The translations under genes and the position numbers were made by a program. A DNA stretch of 64,000 nucleotides from positions 41,049-105,048 of the forward strand of contig DGBN01000059.1 of the NCBI GenBank assembly GCA_002384815.1, given 5' to 3'. The stretch's first letter is position 1. Every line of letters starts with the position of its first letter. Under the pieces are notes generated by a model, which saw nothing but the letters and a program-made list of their open reading frames with translations, was not told the DNA's origin and did no database searches. Positions 1 through 8,716 of this stretch are shown one piece after another. This DNA comes from Oxalobacteraceae bacterium UBA4003. GTDB taxonomy: Bacteria > Pseudomonadota > Gammaproteobacteria > Burkholderiales > Burkholderiaceae_D.

Positions 1-224
1 GCTTTGTCGGTTTGATCGTTCCTCATGCATGCCGCTTTGTGCTGGGGCCCGACCATCGTTTGCTGTTGCCCGCAGCTGCGTTGATTGGCGGCGCATTTCT
101 TGTGTTGGCAGATACCCTGGCGCGTAGCGTCGTTGCGCCACAGCAGTTACCGGTCGGTGTTATCACCGCAATCATCGGTGTGCCGGTATTCCTGCTGCAG
201 TTGCATCAGTTGAGGAAACGCTGA
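1..224 (+). CDS. btuC: Cobalamin ABC transporter permease, C-terminal end (partial)
   Basis: Only the last 74 codons lie in the window; the frame is open from base 3. The visible part opens with FVGLIVPH, a hallmark stretch of the BtuC/FecCD family of inner-membrane permeases that move vitamin B12 or ferric siderophores into the cytoplasm. Two hydrophobic helices follow and the protein ends in a basic RKR tail, as usual for the family. The stop TGA overlaps the ATG of the ATPase gene (TGATG at 222-226), so the two are translationally coupled. Downstream B12 genes make cobalamin or cobinamide the likely substrate; the sequence itself cannot separate B12 from siderophore permeases. Confidence 0.85.
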   Translation, partial: FVGLIVPHACRFVLGPDHRLLLPAAALIGGAFLVLADTLARSVVAPQQLPVGVITAIIGVPVFLLQLHQLRKR

Positions 225-1006
225 TGCAAACCATGATGAACACAAATAAGCTGCAATTAAGAATTTCCGATCGATTATTGGTCGATGCTCTGGATTGGCA
301 AATCAGCCAGGGCGAATGTTGGTGCGTGATTGGCCGCAACGGCGCGGGGAAAAGTACTTTATTACGTACCCTGGTTGGCTTGCGTCCGGCTGAAGACGGC
401 ACGATAGACTTGAATGGCCGCGCATTGAAAGATTGGCCCTTGCAGGATCTGGCACGCCAGCGTGCGTTCTTGCCGCAGGGTAGAAGTGACGCCTTTGCCT
501 ATCGCGTGATCGAAACGGTGTTGACCGCGCGTCATCCTTATCACGAGTCTGCTTATTGGGAATCGGATGCCGACTATGCGGCAGCGCATGCAGCGCTTCA
601 AACGATGGATGTAGATGCATTGGCCGATCGCGATGTGCGCACCTTGTCGGGTGGTGAGCGGCAGCGCGTCGCAATTGCTGCCATATTGGCGCAGGACACG
701 CCATTGTTGTTGCTGGACGAACCCACCAGCGCACTCGATCTGGCGCATCAGGTCAGTGTCATGAGCTTGCTCGACAAGTTGTGTCGTGAGAAGAATAAAT
801 CCGTCGTGATGGTCAGTCATGATTTAAACCTTGCGCACAGCGTGGCGACACACGCTTTGTTATTGATGGGCGATGGACGCTGGTATGCGGGGCACGTTGA
901 TGAGGTCATGCAGACATCGCTGCTTAGCGAATGTTTGGGTCATCCAATCGAGATCGCCAAACATGGCAAGCGCACCATTTATCTGGCCAGCAATATTGAA
1001 GAATGA
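224..1006 (+). CDS. btuD: Cobalamin/siderophore ABC transporter ATP-binding protein
   Basis: This 260-residue ATPase powers uptake through the BtuC-type permease encoded just upstream. It shows a complete ABC ATPase core: Walker A GRNGAGKST (38-46), Q-loop glutamine at 85, signature LSGGERQ (141-147), Walker B LLLLDEP (161-167) and the switch histidine H198. Length and motif spacing match the BtuD/FecE/FhuC group. The ATG overlaps the stop of btuC by one base. Its own stop overlaps the ATG of a 59-codon ORF (ATGA at 1003-1006). Assignment to cobalamin rather than iron-siderophore uptake rests on the neighbours: cobU, cobD, cobC, btuF and cobQ follow in one transcription unit. Confidence 0.88.
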   Translation: MQTMMNTNKLQLRISDRLLVDALDWQISQGECWCVIGRNGAGKSTLLRTLVGLRPAEDGTIDLNGRALKDWPLQDLARQRAFLPQGRSDAFAYRVIETVLTARHPYHESAYWESDADYAAAHAALQTMDVDALADRDVRTLSGGERQRVAIAAILAQDTPLLLLDEPTSALDLAHQVSVMSLLDKLCREKNKSVVMVSHDLNLAHSVATHALLLMGDGRWYAGHVDEVMQTSLLSECLGHPIEIAKHGKRTIYLASNIEE

Positions 1007-1182
1007 ATATGAGTGAAGATAAAAATAGAGCGGATAAAGGAGTCGATGGCGTAACTGAGCGCATGGAGCACAAGGTGAGCCGTTATAAGCAGCGCGCATT
1101 TACCGCAACGTATTTCCATGTTTATTTTTCATCCTGCCCGGCAGCGATGGCAAGTATCTTTTCAAAAGGAGGGTTGGGCTGA
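1003..1182 (+). CDS. Small ORF of unknown function inside the B12 operon
   Basis: A 59-codon frame starts at ATG 1003, overlapping the btuD stop (ATGA), and ends with TGA 1180-1182, overlapping the cobU ATG (TGATG). Coupling at both ends is the pattern of every other junction in this operon, which favours translation. The N-terminal half is charged (MSEDKNRADKG, then ERMEHKV); the C-terminal half is unlike any family I recognise. In related operons cobO/btuR (corrinoid adenosyltransferase) often sits here and begins with a similar charged segment, so this could be a decayed cobO start. That likeness is weak. The strong cobU ribosome site lies within its last codons, so it may only be a coupling spacer. 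Confidence 0.4.
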   Translation: MNMSEDKNRADKGVDGVTERMEHKVSRYKQRAFTATYFHVYFSSCPAAMASIFSKGGLG

Positions 1183-1727
1183 TGCGCACCCTGATCATCG
1201 GCGGAGCACGCTCCGGTAAAAGTGCTTATGCGGAGCGGCTCGCCGTCGCATCGAAAAGGCGTATCGTCTACATCGCCACGGCACAGGCCGGCGATGACGA
1301 GATGAAAAGCCGCATTGCACATCATCGTGAACGCCGTGATGTCTATTGGACTACAGTCGAAGAATCCATCGAACTGGCACGAACGATTGAGAAACATAGC
1401 GGGCCGGATACCTTGATTCTTGTCGATTGTCTGACGGTCTGGCTTTCCAATCTTTTGTTCTCGGAAGTGCGCAGTTATCCTGAAGTGGGGGTTATAGAAC
1501 CGCCTGCGGTATTCCAGGATCAACGCGCATTATTGTTGCGTACATTGGAACATGCCAAAGGCGGCGTGGTTCTTGTATCGAATGAAATCGGGCAGGGCGT
1601 GATTCCGCAAGGAGCAATTTCACGCTGGTTCGTTGATGAGTCGGGGCGCTTGAATCAGGATGTTGCTGCGGCATGCGATCGCGCTGTTCTGATCGTTGCC
1701 GGCTTGCCGGTCGTGCTCAAGGGTTGA
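1182..1727 (+). CDS. cobU: Adenosylcobinamide kinase / adenosylcobinamide-phosphate guanylyltransferase
   Basis: Bifunctional cytoplasmic enzyme (CobU/CobP) that phosphorylates adenosylcobinamide and then transfers GMP to give adenosyl-GDP-cobinamide, part of nucleotide-loop assembly of B12. The N-terminus carries the P-loop GGARSGKS (7-14). The histidine pair H47-H48 in the SRIAHHRER segment is where the family forms its GMP-histidine intermediate. Length (181 residues) is typical. A near-consensus ribosome site AAAAGGAGGG (1164-1173) sits eight bases before ATG 1182, fixing the start. The gene overlaps the small ORF upstream and is followed 18 bases later by cobD/cbiB. Confidence 0.93.
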   Translation: MRTLIIGGARSGKSAYAERLAVASKRRIVYIATAQAGDDEMKSRIAHHRERRDVYWTTVEESIELARTIEKHSGPDTLILVDCLTVWLSNLLFSEVRSYPEVGVIEPPAVFQDQRALLLRTLEHAKGGVVLVSNEIGQGVIPQGAISRWFVDESGRLNQDVAAACDRAVLIVAGLPVVLKG

Positions 1728-1745
1728 TGTGGGGTTGATTTGTTA

Positions 1746-2690
1746 ATGGATTTGTCATTCGCTGCGATTGCGATCATGGTATTGCTGGGTGTGTTGCTCG
1801 ATATGCGCCTCGGTGAAGCAACACACGGGCATCCGCTGGTCGGTTTTGGCAATCTGGCGACCCGTGTCGAAAAAAAGCTCAACGCAGGCAATCATCGTTT
1901 TCTGCTCGGTGGCTTTGCATGGATGCTGACAGTGCTGCCCTTGGTAGCCTTGGCGTGGGGGCTGACATTCTGGCTGGCGCAATTCGATATGCTGATAGCG
2001 TTTTCTGTACATGCCTTACTACTTTACTTTTGCCTTGGATTGCGCAGCCTGCGTGATCACACTTTGCCGATTGCCCGCGCATTAATGGATGACGATTTAC
2101 CGCAGGCGCGTACCTTGACTGCGCGCATCGTCAGTCGCGATACCGCGCAAGCCCAAGAATCCGACCTCGCCAAAGCCGGTGTCGAGTCCTTGCTGGAAAA
2201 TGGCAACGATGCCGTGTTCGGCACCTTTTTCTGGTTTGTAATTGCCGGCGGTCCGGGTGCGGTGTTATTCCGTTTGGCGAATACGCTGGATGCAATGTGG
2301 GGTTATCGCACGCCACGTTTTAGTGACTTTGGCTGTGCCGCTGCGCGCATTGATGACGCATTGAATTTTATTCCGGCGCGTTTGACTGCGCTGTCGTATG
2401 TACTGCTCGGTAATACAAGCCTTGCATGGCAATGCTGGCGCACCCAGGCAGCGGCATGGTCCAGCCCGAACGCAGGCCCGGTGATGTCTGCCGGGGCAGG
2501 AGCCTTGAATATATCGTTGGGCGGTGCGGCAGTCTACGATGGTGAAGTTGAGCAGCGTCCGGCGCTCGGTAGCGGTCCGTTCGCAACGGGTAAAGACATT
2601 GCACGCGCATGGCGACTGGTGGCGTTGACTACCGCTTTGTGGGTAGCAGTTATTTGTTTGATCAGTGTTGCAGGAGTTTTCCATGCTTGA
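1746..2690 (+). CDS. cobD: Adenosylcobinamide-phosphate synthase (CobD/CbiB)
   Basis: Inner-membrane enzyme that joins adenosylcobyric acid to (R)-1-amino-2-propanol phosphate, giving adenosylcobinamide phosphate. The 314-residue protein has the family's pattern of several hydrophobic helices, the N-terminal LLGVLLDMRLGE...HPLVGFG segment, and the conserved ESLLENGNDAVFG and ANTLDAMWGYR stretches near residues 140-185. A TTG six bases earlier is in frame, but ATG 1746 is preferred; no strong ribosome site is visible for either. The end overlaps cobC by eight bases. Its substrate amine comes from the product of cobC, the next gene. Confidence 0.92.
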   Translation: MDLSFAAIAIMVLLGVLLDMRLGEATHGHPLVGFGNLATRVEKKLNAGNHRFLLGGFAWMLTVLPLVALAWGLTFWLAQFDMLIAFSVHALLLYFCLGLRSLRDHTLPIARALMDDDLPQARTLTARIVSRDTAQAQESDLAKAGVESLLENGNDAVFGTFFWFVIAGGPGAVLFRLANTLDAMWGYRTPRFSDFGCAAARIDDALNFIPARLTALSYVLLGNTSLAWQCWRTQAAAWSSPNAGPVMSAGAGALNISLGGAAVYDGEVEQRPALGSGPFATGKDIARAWRLVALTTALWVAVICLISVAGVFHA

Positions 2691-3672
2691 GCATGGCGGC
2701 AATCTGCATGATGCAATACGGCGTTATCAGCGTCCGCGTGAAGACTGGCTGGATCTGTCCGCCGGTATCAATCCGCAACCGTACCCAATTCCTGCAATAG
2801 CGCTTGATGCCTGGCATCGATTGCCGGAACCAAGTACTGCCTTGCTGGACGCTGCGCAAAGTTATTACGGCGCGCCGCAATTGTTGTCGGTCGCCGGTAC
2901 GCAGGCTGCGATTCAGGGTCTGCCGCGTTTACGCTCGCGTTCAAGGGTCGTGGTTGCTGCCTCTTCGTATGCCGAGCATGCATTTCAATGGGGGCAGGCG
3001 GGGCATGATGTAATTGAAGTGCCGTACGCACAATTGGCATCGGCCATGGATGATTGCGATGTGGTGGTGGTCTGCAATCCGAATAATCCTACTGGCGAAT
3101 GCATTGCTGCCGAAGTCTTGTTGCGCTGGGCGAAAAAGCTCGCAGCCAAGGGCGGATGGCTGATTGTTGACGAAGCATTTGGTGATGTCACACCGGAGGC
3201 GAGCGTCGCCTCACATACCGGGCAATCTGGTTTGATCGTATTACGCTCGGTCGGCAAGTTTTTTGGGTTGGCCGGTTTGCGTTTGGGTTTTGTTGCTGCG
3301 CATCCTGAATTATTAATGAAGCTTGCTGATGTGCTGGGTCCCTGGACAGTCAGTGGCCCTGCGCAGCAGATAGGATTATCGGCATTATTGGATCGCGCAT
3401 GGCAACTCACGATGCGTGAACAATTAAAAAATCAAGGACTACGCTTGCAGCAACTGCTTGCTGCATATGGCGTTACATCGACGGGTTGTGCACTGTATCA
3501 GTACTGGCAGCATGCACGCCCGGCAGAATTCGCGGAACAGATGGCCTCGCATGGCGTCTGGATCAGACATTTTAATCATGGCGTGCGTCTGGGCTTGCCG
3601 CCTGATGAAGTGGGCTGGCAGCGCTTGCAGCAAGCATTGGCCGTGTCGATCACTTCACAGGATATTGAATGA
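2683..3672 (+). CDS. cobC: L-threonine-O-3-phosphate decarboxylase (CobC/CobD-type aminotransferase fold)
   Basis: PLP enzyme of the histidinol-phosphate aminotransferase fold that decarboxylates threonine phosphate to aminopropanol phosphate, the linker of the B12 lower loop. Visible motifs are LSAGINP near 25-31 (family substrate loop), NPNNPTG (132-138), DEAF (163-166) and the PLP lysine K192 in SVGKFFGLAGLR. ATG 2683 follows CAGGAG at 2671-2676 with six-base spacing; a TTG 18 bases earlier is possible but less likely. At 329 residues it is close to family length. The naming collides between organisms: this is Pseudomonas-type CobC, equal to Salmonella CobD, not the CobC phosphatase. Confidence 0.9.
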   Translation: MLEHGGNLHDAIRRYQRPREDWLDLSAGINPQPYPIPAIALDAWHRLPEPSTALLDAAQSYYGAPQLLSVAGTQAAIQGLPRLRSRSRVVVAASSYAEHAFQWGQAGHDVIEVPYAQLASAMDDCDVVVVCNPNNPTGECIAAEVLLRWAKKLAAKGGWLIVDEAFGDVTPEASVASHTGQSGLIVLRSVGKFFGLAGLRLGFVAAHPELLMKLADVLGPWTVSGPAQQIGLSALLDRAWQLTMREQLKNQGLRLQQLLAAYGVTSTGCALYQYWQHARPAEFAEQMASHGVWIRHFNHGVRLGLPPDEVGWQRLQQALAVSITSQDIE

Positions 3673-4577
3673 GTATTCGTTTTATAAAAACTGCGGCACT
3701 GGGTTTGATATTGATTGCTGGCGCAGCGAATGCTGCTGTCAGCGTGCAGGATGATGGCGGCAATAAAGTGACTTTGGCGCAACCGGCGCAACGCATCGTA
3801 TCGCTGGCACCACATGCGACTGAATTGATTTTTGCGGCAGGTGGCGGCGACCGTATTGTTGGGACTGTCGGCTACAGCGATTATCCGGCGGCGGCATTGA
3901 AAATTCCACGCGTGGGCAGTCATCAGCAAATCGACGTGGAGCGCATCATCGCCTTGAAACCTGATTTGCTGGTGGTGTGGTTGCATGGCAATTCGGAGCG
4001 TCAGTTGGAAGGCGTGCGCAAACTTGGTATTCCTTTCTTCTTCAGTGATCCGAAGAAACTGACGGATATTCCGACCAGCATAGAGCGGCTCGGTATCTTG
4101 ATGGGTACAGAACAAAAAGCGAATAAGGTTGCCATCGCCGAGCGCGCGGAGCTGGCGCGTCTGGGGGCGCAATATCGTAATCGTCCGATCGTGCGCATTT
4201 TTTATCAGGTATGGGGCAAGCCGTTGTACACGCTCAATGGTGGCAATATCATGAATGACGTGATTCGCCTGTGTGGCGGTGAAAACGTGTTTGCCAAATT
4301 GCCGATTCCTGCGCCGACCGTCAGCGTCGAATCCGTCTTGCTGGAGAATCCGGAAGTGATGATGACCGGCGATCGGCAGGCAGAAAAATCGGGTGGACTG
4401 GAAATGTGGAAGTCTTACCAGAATCTGCTCGCAGTTAAAAACGATAATCTGTTTTCAGTCGATGCCGATCTGGTAAATCGTGCCGGACCACGCTTGATAG
4501 AAGGCGCGACCATGGTCTGCGAAAAACTCGAGCTTGCGCGTAGCCGTCGCACTGAAAAATCGTTAGTGCAGCCATGA
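3669..4577 (+). CDS. btuF: Periplasmic cobalamin-binding protein
   Basis: Substrate-binding component that would deliver corrinoids to the permease encoded upstream. The first 22 residues form a signal peptide (basic SIRFIK, hydrophobic core, ANA cleavage site). The mature part has the class III binding-protein features: RIVSLAPHATELIFAAG near 38-54 and the IIALKPDLLVVW strand that precedes the long connecting helix. It starts ATGA-overlapped with the cobC stop and its own stop overlaps cobQ in the same way. Having the binding protein separated from btuC and btuD by biosynthesis genes is common in betaproteobacterial B12 loci. Confidence 0.9.
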   Translation: MSIRFIKTAALGLILIAGAANAAVSVQDDGGNKVTLAQPAQRIVSLAPHATELIFAAGGGDRIVGTVGYSDYPAAALKIPRVGSHQQIDVERIIALKPDLLVVWLHGNSERQLEGVRKLGIPFFFSDPKKLTDIPTSIERLGILMGTEQKANKVAIAERAELARLGAQYRNRPIVRIFYQVWGKPLYTLNGGNIMNDVIRLCGGENVFAKLPIPAPTVSVESVLLENPEVMMTGDRQAEKSGGLEMWKSYQNLLAVKNDNLFSVDADLVNRAGPRLIEGATMVCEKLELARSRRTEKSLVQP

Positions 4578-6028
4578 AATTTCCTTTCCATACCTTAATG
4601 GTGCAAGGCACCACTTCCGACGCCGGTAAAACCACGTTGGTTGCGGCGCTATGCCGCTTGCTGGCACAGCAAGGTGTAAAGGTGGTGCCGTTCAAACCGC
4701 AGAACATGGCATTGAACAGCGCAGTCACCACCGATGGTGGGGAGATCGGACGTGCACAGGCATTGCAGGCAGTTGCTGCAGGCCTGCAGCCACACACCGA
4801 CATGAATCCGATCTTGCTCAAACCATCGAGCGACACCGGCGCGCAAGTAATCATTCACGGCAAGGCGTGCAGCGACATGAACGCGCGCGACTATCATGCC
4901 TACAAACCGATAGCGATGCAAGCCGTGCTGGAGTCGTATGGTCGCTTGAGTACGCAATACGAAACTGTATTGGTGGAAGGCGCGGGCAGTCCGGCTGAAG
5001 TGAATCTGCGCGATCGTGATATTGCCAATATGGGTTTTGCCGAGGCTGTCGATTGCCCGGTTATTCTGGTTGCGGACATCGATAGGGGTGGTGTGTTCGC
5101 ACACATCATAGGTACGCTGGCCTGCTTGTCGGAAAGCGAACGCAAGCGCATGATAGGTTTTGTCATCAATCGTTTTCGCGGCGATATCAGTTTGCTGGAA
5201 CCAGGATTGCGCTGGCTGGAAGAACAAACCGGCAAGCCTGTACTGGTGGTTCTGCCGTATCTGCATGGCTTGTTTCTCGATGCCGAAGATGCAGTGGAAC
5301 AAACGCAAGCTGTGCGCGGTGCTTTCCGCATAGTTGTGCCGGTACCGCCGCGCATCAGTAATCACACAGACTTCGATGCGCTGCGTGCGCATCCGGATGT
5401 CGATTTGCAATTGATAGGACCCGGGCAACCGATTCCGCCAGCTGATCTGATCATCCTGCCGGGTAGCAAAAATACGCGTGGTGATCTGGATTGGTTGATA
5501 GTAAATGGCTGGCGTGAGGCATTGATCCGTCATGCACGTTATGGCGGCAAGATCATCGGCATCTGCGGTGGCTATCAAATGCTGGGCAAGACGATAAACG
5601 ACCCGCAAGGGGTAGAAGGCAAGCCGGGTATTTCGCAAGGTCTTGGCTTGCTGGATATCGCGACCGTGCTGACGCAGGAAAAGCAGCTAGAACAAGTTCA
5701 CGGTCTTTGCGCGTTTGCTGATGCTGCTGTCAGCGGTTACGAAATCCACATGGGACTTTCCGAAGGCGCATCTCGCTCACATCCCGCTTTCGTCATAGCC
5801 GGCCGGCCGGAAGGTGCGCGTTCTGCAGATGATCAAATTCTCGGCAGTTATCTGCATGGGATGTTCGATACGCCGTCAGCCTGTTCTGCCCTGTTGCGTT
5901 GGGCCGGGCTGGACAGCGACGTCACGGTAGATGCCGCGCGTTTGCGCGAAGCCAGTCTGGATAGGCTTGCACAGGCAGTACAGCCGCTGCTGGACGCCTT
6001 GTGCGCACTGGACGATCCCGGCATCTGA
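4574..6028 (+). CDS. cobQ: Adenosylcobyric acid synthase (CobQ/CbiP)
   Basis: Glutamine-dependent amidotransferase that amidates positions b, d, e and g of adenosylcobyrinic acid a,c-diamide. The N-terminal synthetase half has the dethiobiotin-synthetase-like P-loop GTTSDAGKTT (12-21). The C-terminal half is a class I glutaminase domain with the nucleophile C331 in IIGICGGYQMLG and a late GSYLHGMFD segment carrying the partner histidine. Length 484 matches the family. Start ATG 4574 overlaps the btuF stop. It is the last clear B12 gene of the operon. Presence of cobQ and cobD but no corrin-ring genes in the window fits either salvage or a ring cluster located elsewhere. Confidence 0.94.
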   Translation: MKFPFHTLMVQGTTSDAGKTTLVAALCRLLAQQGVKVVPFKPQNMALNSAVTTDGGEIGRAQALQAVAAGLQPHTDMNPILLKPSSDTGAQVIIHGKACSDMNARDYHAYKPIAMQAVLESYGRLSTQYETVLVEGAGSPAEVNLRDRDIANMGFAEAVDCPVILVADIDRGGVFAHIIGTLACLSESERKRMIGFVINRFRGDISLLEPGLRWLEEQTGKPVLVVLPYLHGLFLDAEDAVEQTQAVRGAFRIVVPVPPRISNHTDFDALRAHPDVDLQLIGPGQPIPPADLIILPGSKNTRGDLDWLIVNGWREALIRHARYGGKIIGICGGYQMLGKTINDPQGVEGKPGISQGLGLLDIATVLTQEKQLEQVHGLCAFADAAVSGYEIHMGLSEGASRSHPAFVIAGRPEGARSADDQILGSYLHGMFDTPSACSALLRWAGLDSDVTVDAARLREASLDRLAQAVQPLLDALCALDDPGI

Positions 6029-6214
6029 TCTTCTGCCTCTTATAGGCAAGATGAACTTGGCCTTTGACGCGTCTACAACAAGCCTGTTACGAAGACCCCT
6101 TGCAGGATTGACCTTGCAATGCAGCATGATATTCTTGTTGCTGAATCAGCAAGGAGCAAATTGCAGGCTGGTTTTCAAGTACATCGCCAATCACAACGCG
6201 AAAAGGGGAATTTC

Positions 6215-6829
6215 ATGCCAGTTATCGTCATCGCCAATCCGAAAGGCGGCGTGGGAAAGAGTACGTTTGCCACCAATCTTGCCGGCTATTTTGCAGCACA
6301 GGGGCACAAGGTCATGCTGGGCGACGTCGATGCCCAGCAATCGTCGCGCTCATGGCTGGCATTGCGGCCTGCATCGCTACCGGCTATTCAGGCCTGGGAA
6401 ATTGAAGATGGCCACGTCGCCAAGCCGCCAAAAGGAACTACCCACATCGTACTGGATACGCCGGCCGGTTTTAGCGGCAAACGCTTCGACAAGGTAATGC
6501 AGATTGCCGACAAGGTTATTGTACCCTTGCAGCCATCGATCTTCGATATTCTGGCGACGCAGGAATTTCTGCAGAAGCTGAAGCAAGCCAAAGGTAAATT
6601 TGATCTGGGCGTGCTTGGCATGCGCGTCAACATACGCACGCGTGCTGCTGATCAGTTAACGCAATATGTGAATGGCCTTGGTATTCCAGTACTCGGTTTT
6701 CTGCGCGATACACAGAACTATGTGCAGCTTGCAGCGAACGGTGCGACGCTATGGGATGTGGCACCTTCACGCGTAGAAAAAGATCTCGATCAGTGGCAAG
6801 AGCTTTTGCAGTGGGTCGAGAAAAAATGA
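6215..6829 (+). CDS. Orphan ParA/MinD-family ATPase
   Basis: 204-residue deviant Walker A ATPase: KGGVGKST (10-17) with the ParA signature lysine, DVDAQQS (37-43) and the Walker B-like IVLDTPAG (78-84). Homologs partition plasmids, chromosomes or protein clusters such as chemoreceptors and carboxysomes, and similar short ones sit alone in many proteobacteria. No parB-type gene or parS-like repeat is next to it. The frame is open 32 codons further upstream, but ATG 6215 follows AAAAGGGGAA (6201-6210) and begins directly at the first beta strand, so it is the likely start. Its stop overlaps the ATG of the DinB-like gene (ATGA). Cargo unknown. Confidence 0.8.
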   Translation: MPVIVIANPKGGVGKSTFATNLAGYFAAQGHKVMLGDVDAQQSSRSWLALRPASLPAIQAWEIEDGHVAKPPKGTTHIVLDTPAGFSGKRFDKVMQIADKVIVPLQPSIFDILATQEFLQKLKQAKGKFDLGVLGMRVNIRTRAADQLTQYVNGLGIPVLGFLRDTQNYVQLAANGATLWDVAPSRVEKDLDQWQELLQWVEKK

Positions 6830-7344
6830 TTTCACCCGAATACGCGCAGCACCTCGCGCGTTACAACCGCTGGATGAACGACAAGGTGTATGCTGCCAGC
6901 GAACAGTTGAACGATGCGGAACGCAAAGCTGATCGTGGTGCGTTTTTCAAATCGATACATTCAACCTTGAATCATCTGGTGTGGGGCGATGCGATGTGGC
7001 TGGGGCGCTTCACCAAAGGCACGGCGCTGGAAAAAGCGATGCCGACCACGCCTGGGAATGTCGATGTACATGCTGAATGGGATGCATTGAAAGCTGCGTG
7101 GATTGCATTGGATGAAGAGCTGATGGTCTGGGCGGCCAGTTTGAATGCCGCTTGGCTGGCGGGAGATTTTTCCTGGTATAGCGGCATGACTAAATCTCAT
7201 CGTAGCGGTCCTGCCTGGCAATCAGTTACGCACATGTTCAATCATCAGACGCATCATCGCGGGCAGGTAACGACTCTGCTGTCACAGCAGAAGATAGACT
7301 TGGGAGCGACAGATTTAATGATGATGCCGAATCAGAATCCGTAA
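6826..7344 (+). CDS. DinB-family putative metal-dependent protein
   Basis: A 172-residue four-helix DinB/YfiT-like protein. The fold's metal triad can be read as H50 (STLNHLVWGD) with H140 and H144 (FNHQTHHRGQ), the usual HxxxH plus distant histidine. Family members include thiol S-transferases and hydrolases that use bacillithiol, mycothiol or glutathione, but most proteobacterial members, like this one, have no assigned substrate. The ATG overlaps the stop of the ParA-like gene, so both are made from one transcript. A functional link between the two is only inferred from the overlap. Confidence 0.8.
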   Translation: MISPEYAQHLARYNRWMNDKVYAASEQLNDAERKADRGAFFKSIHSTLNHLVWGDAMWLGRFTKGTALEKAMPTTPGNVDVHAEWDALKAAWIALDEELMVWAASLNAAWLAGDFSWYSGMTKSHRSGPAWQSVTHMFNHQTHHRGQVTTLLSQQKIDLGATDLMMMPNQNP

Positions 7345-7472
7345 TTATTTTCTTCGTCATTTGTAGCATCCATCTACTCAAGCATCTTTAACATTCCAAG
7401 CTTACGTTGTCATCAAAGTGTCACGCTGTATCCGTAGCATTCATGATTATTCCTCTTTGAGAAAGAGTCATC

Positions 7473-7850
7473 ATGAGTGCGCATGCGATGCTGGTGGCAC
7501 AGAATTCAAGACGAGAAGAACAACGTTATGTATTTCGTCGTCGTGGTTTGATAACGACCGACGGGGAGACGATACGGATACGCACTGTGGATGTGTCTGC
7601 GCATGGCCTGGCGGTAATGAGTCCATCGCCGATCAAGGCTGGGAAAATGTGCTCCGTTGTGCTGGACGCTGTCGTCGGTGCGCGCATCGTGCAGCTGCAA
7701 TTTTCCGGCAAGGCGATTTATTGCATATTGGCTGGTACCGAAGGTTTTCGTACCAGTTTTTATATCGATGGGAATGTGGAGGCGCACAAGCAGCAATTGC
7801 AAAATATTATTGCAACGTGCTTATCCGTATCCCTGACTTCGGAAAATTAA
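7473..7850 (+). CDS. PilZ-domain protein
   Basis: 125-residue single-domain protein with the cyclic-di-GMP binding pattern of PilZ: an N-terminal arginine motif (RREEQR, 13-18), then DVSAHG (40-45) matching the [D/N]xSxxG box. The rest is a small beta barrel with a C-terminal helix. It would act as a cytoplasmic c-di-GMP receptor for motility, pili or surface polysaccharide, but no target gene is adjacent. ATG 7473 is preceded by GAAAGAG. An EAL/GGDEF protein that could set c-di-GMP levels is encoded at 55303-57294. The 128 bases before this gene hold no other frame. Confidence 0.8.
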   Translation: MSAHAMLVAQNSRREEQRYVFRRRGLITTDGETIRIRTVDVSAHGLAVMSPSPIKAGKMCSVVLDAVVGARIVQLQFSGKAIYCILAGTEGFRTSFYIDGNVEAHKQQLQNIIATCLSVSLTSEN

Positions 7851-7876
7851 AAACGAAGCAGGGGTGGAATGAGGAA

Positions 7877-8716
7877 TCAGATTTCCAGATTATCGATCAG
7901 GCGCGTGGCACCCAATTTTGCAGCGGCGAGTACCACCAGTTTTTCACCTTGTGCCATATCGCCGGCTGATGGCGGTTGCAGGTTGGCGCGTTTGCGGATC
8001 GAGATGTAGTCCGGCTTCCAGCCCCGGCTGCTCATCTCTGACATCGCCTGGCGTTCCAGTTGAAAAATATCCAGATGTCCGCTACGCACTTCATTGGCGA
8101 CTGCATTCAGGTTGCGAAATAGGGTTGGTGCTTCTGCACGTTCTTCCGCCGACAAATACATATTGCGTGACGACAGCGCCAGACCATCTTCTGCTCGAAA
8201 TGTTTCTGCCGCGATGATTTCAGTCGGCAATGCAAACTGCTTGGACATATTGCGCACGATCATCAACTGTTGATAATCCTTTTTGCCGAATACAGCGACG
8301 CTAGGTTGTACGCAGGAAAACAGCTTCAGCACAATTGTGGTTACGCCACTGAAAAAGCCGGGACGGAATTCGCCTTCCAGTGTATTGCCCAGATCGTTGG
8401 GCGGCTGCACGCGGAATTCCTGCGGTTCCGGATACAGATCTTTTTCCGTAGGTGCGAACAGGATGTAGACGCCTTCTTTTTCCAGCTTTTCTACGTCGGC
8501 CTGAAACGTGCGCGGATAGCGATCGAAATCTTCGTTGGGCCCAAACTGCAGGCGATTGACAAAGATCGATGCAACGACCGGATCGCCATGCTTGCGCGCC
8601 AGACGCATCAAGGACAAATGACCGTCATGTAAATTGCCCATGGTCGGGACGAATGCAGTGCGTAACTGGCCACGCAAATGATCGCGCAATTCTTCGATGC
8701 AGGAAATGATCTTCAT
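7877..8716 (-). CDS. panC: Pantothenate synthetase
   Basis: Cytoplasmic enzyme condensing pantoate and beta-alanine with ATP hydrolysis to AMP, the last step of vitamin B5 synthesis. The nucleotidyltransferase motif PTMGNLHDGH (24-33) carries the HIGH-like histidines. FGKKDYQQL near 150 and the LSSRNMYLS loop near 187-195 are family signatures. The usual FVNPxQF reads FVNRLQF here, a variant I recall from other Burkholderiales. At 279 residues it is full length. It lies 97 bases beyond scpA on the same strand and may share its transcript; panD or panB are not next to it. Confidence 0.95.
   Translation of the reverse strand: MKIISCIEELRDHLRGQLRTAFVPTMGNLHDGHLSLMRLARKHGDPVVASIFVNRLQFGPNEDFDRYPRTFQADVEKLEKEGVYILFAPTEKDLYPEPQEFRVQPPNDLGNTLEGEFRPGFFSGVTTIVLKLFSCVQPSVAVFGKKDYQQLMIVRNMSKQFALPTEIIAAETFRAEDGLALSSRNMYLSAEERAEAPTLFRNLNAVANEVRSGHLDIFQLERQAMSEMSSRGWKPDYISIRKRANLQPPSAGDMAQGEKLVVLAAAKLGATRLIDNLEI

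Noticed and set aside
4649..5638. 329-codon antisense frame in cobQ
   Set aside because: Shadow of a clearly identified gene; no start signal.
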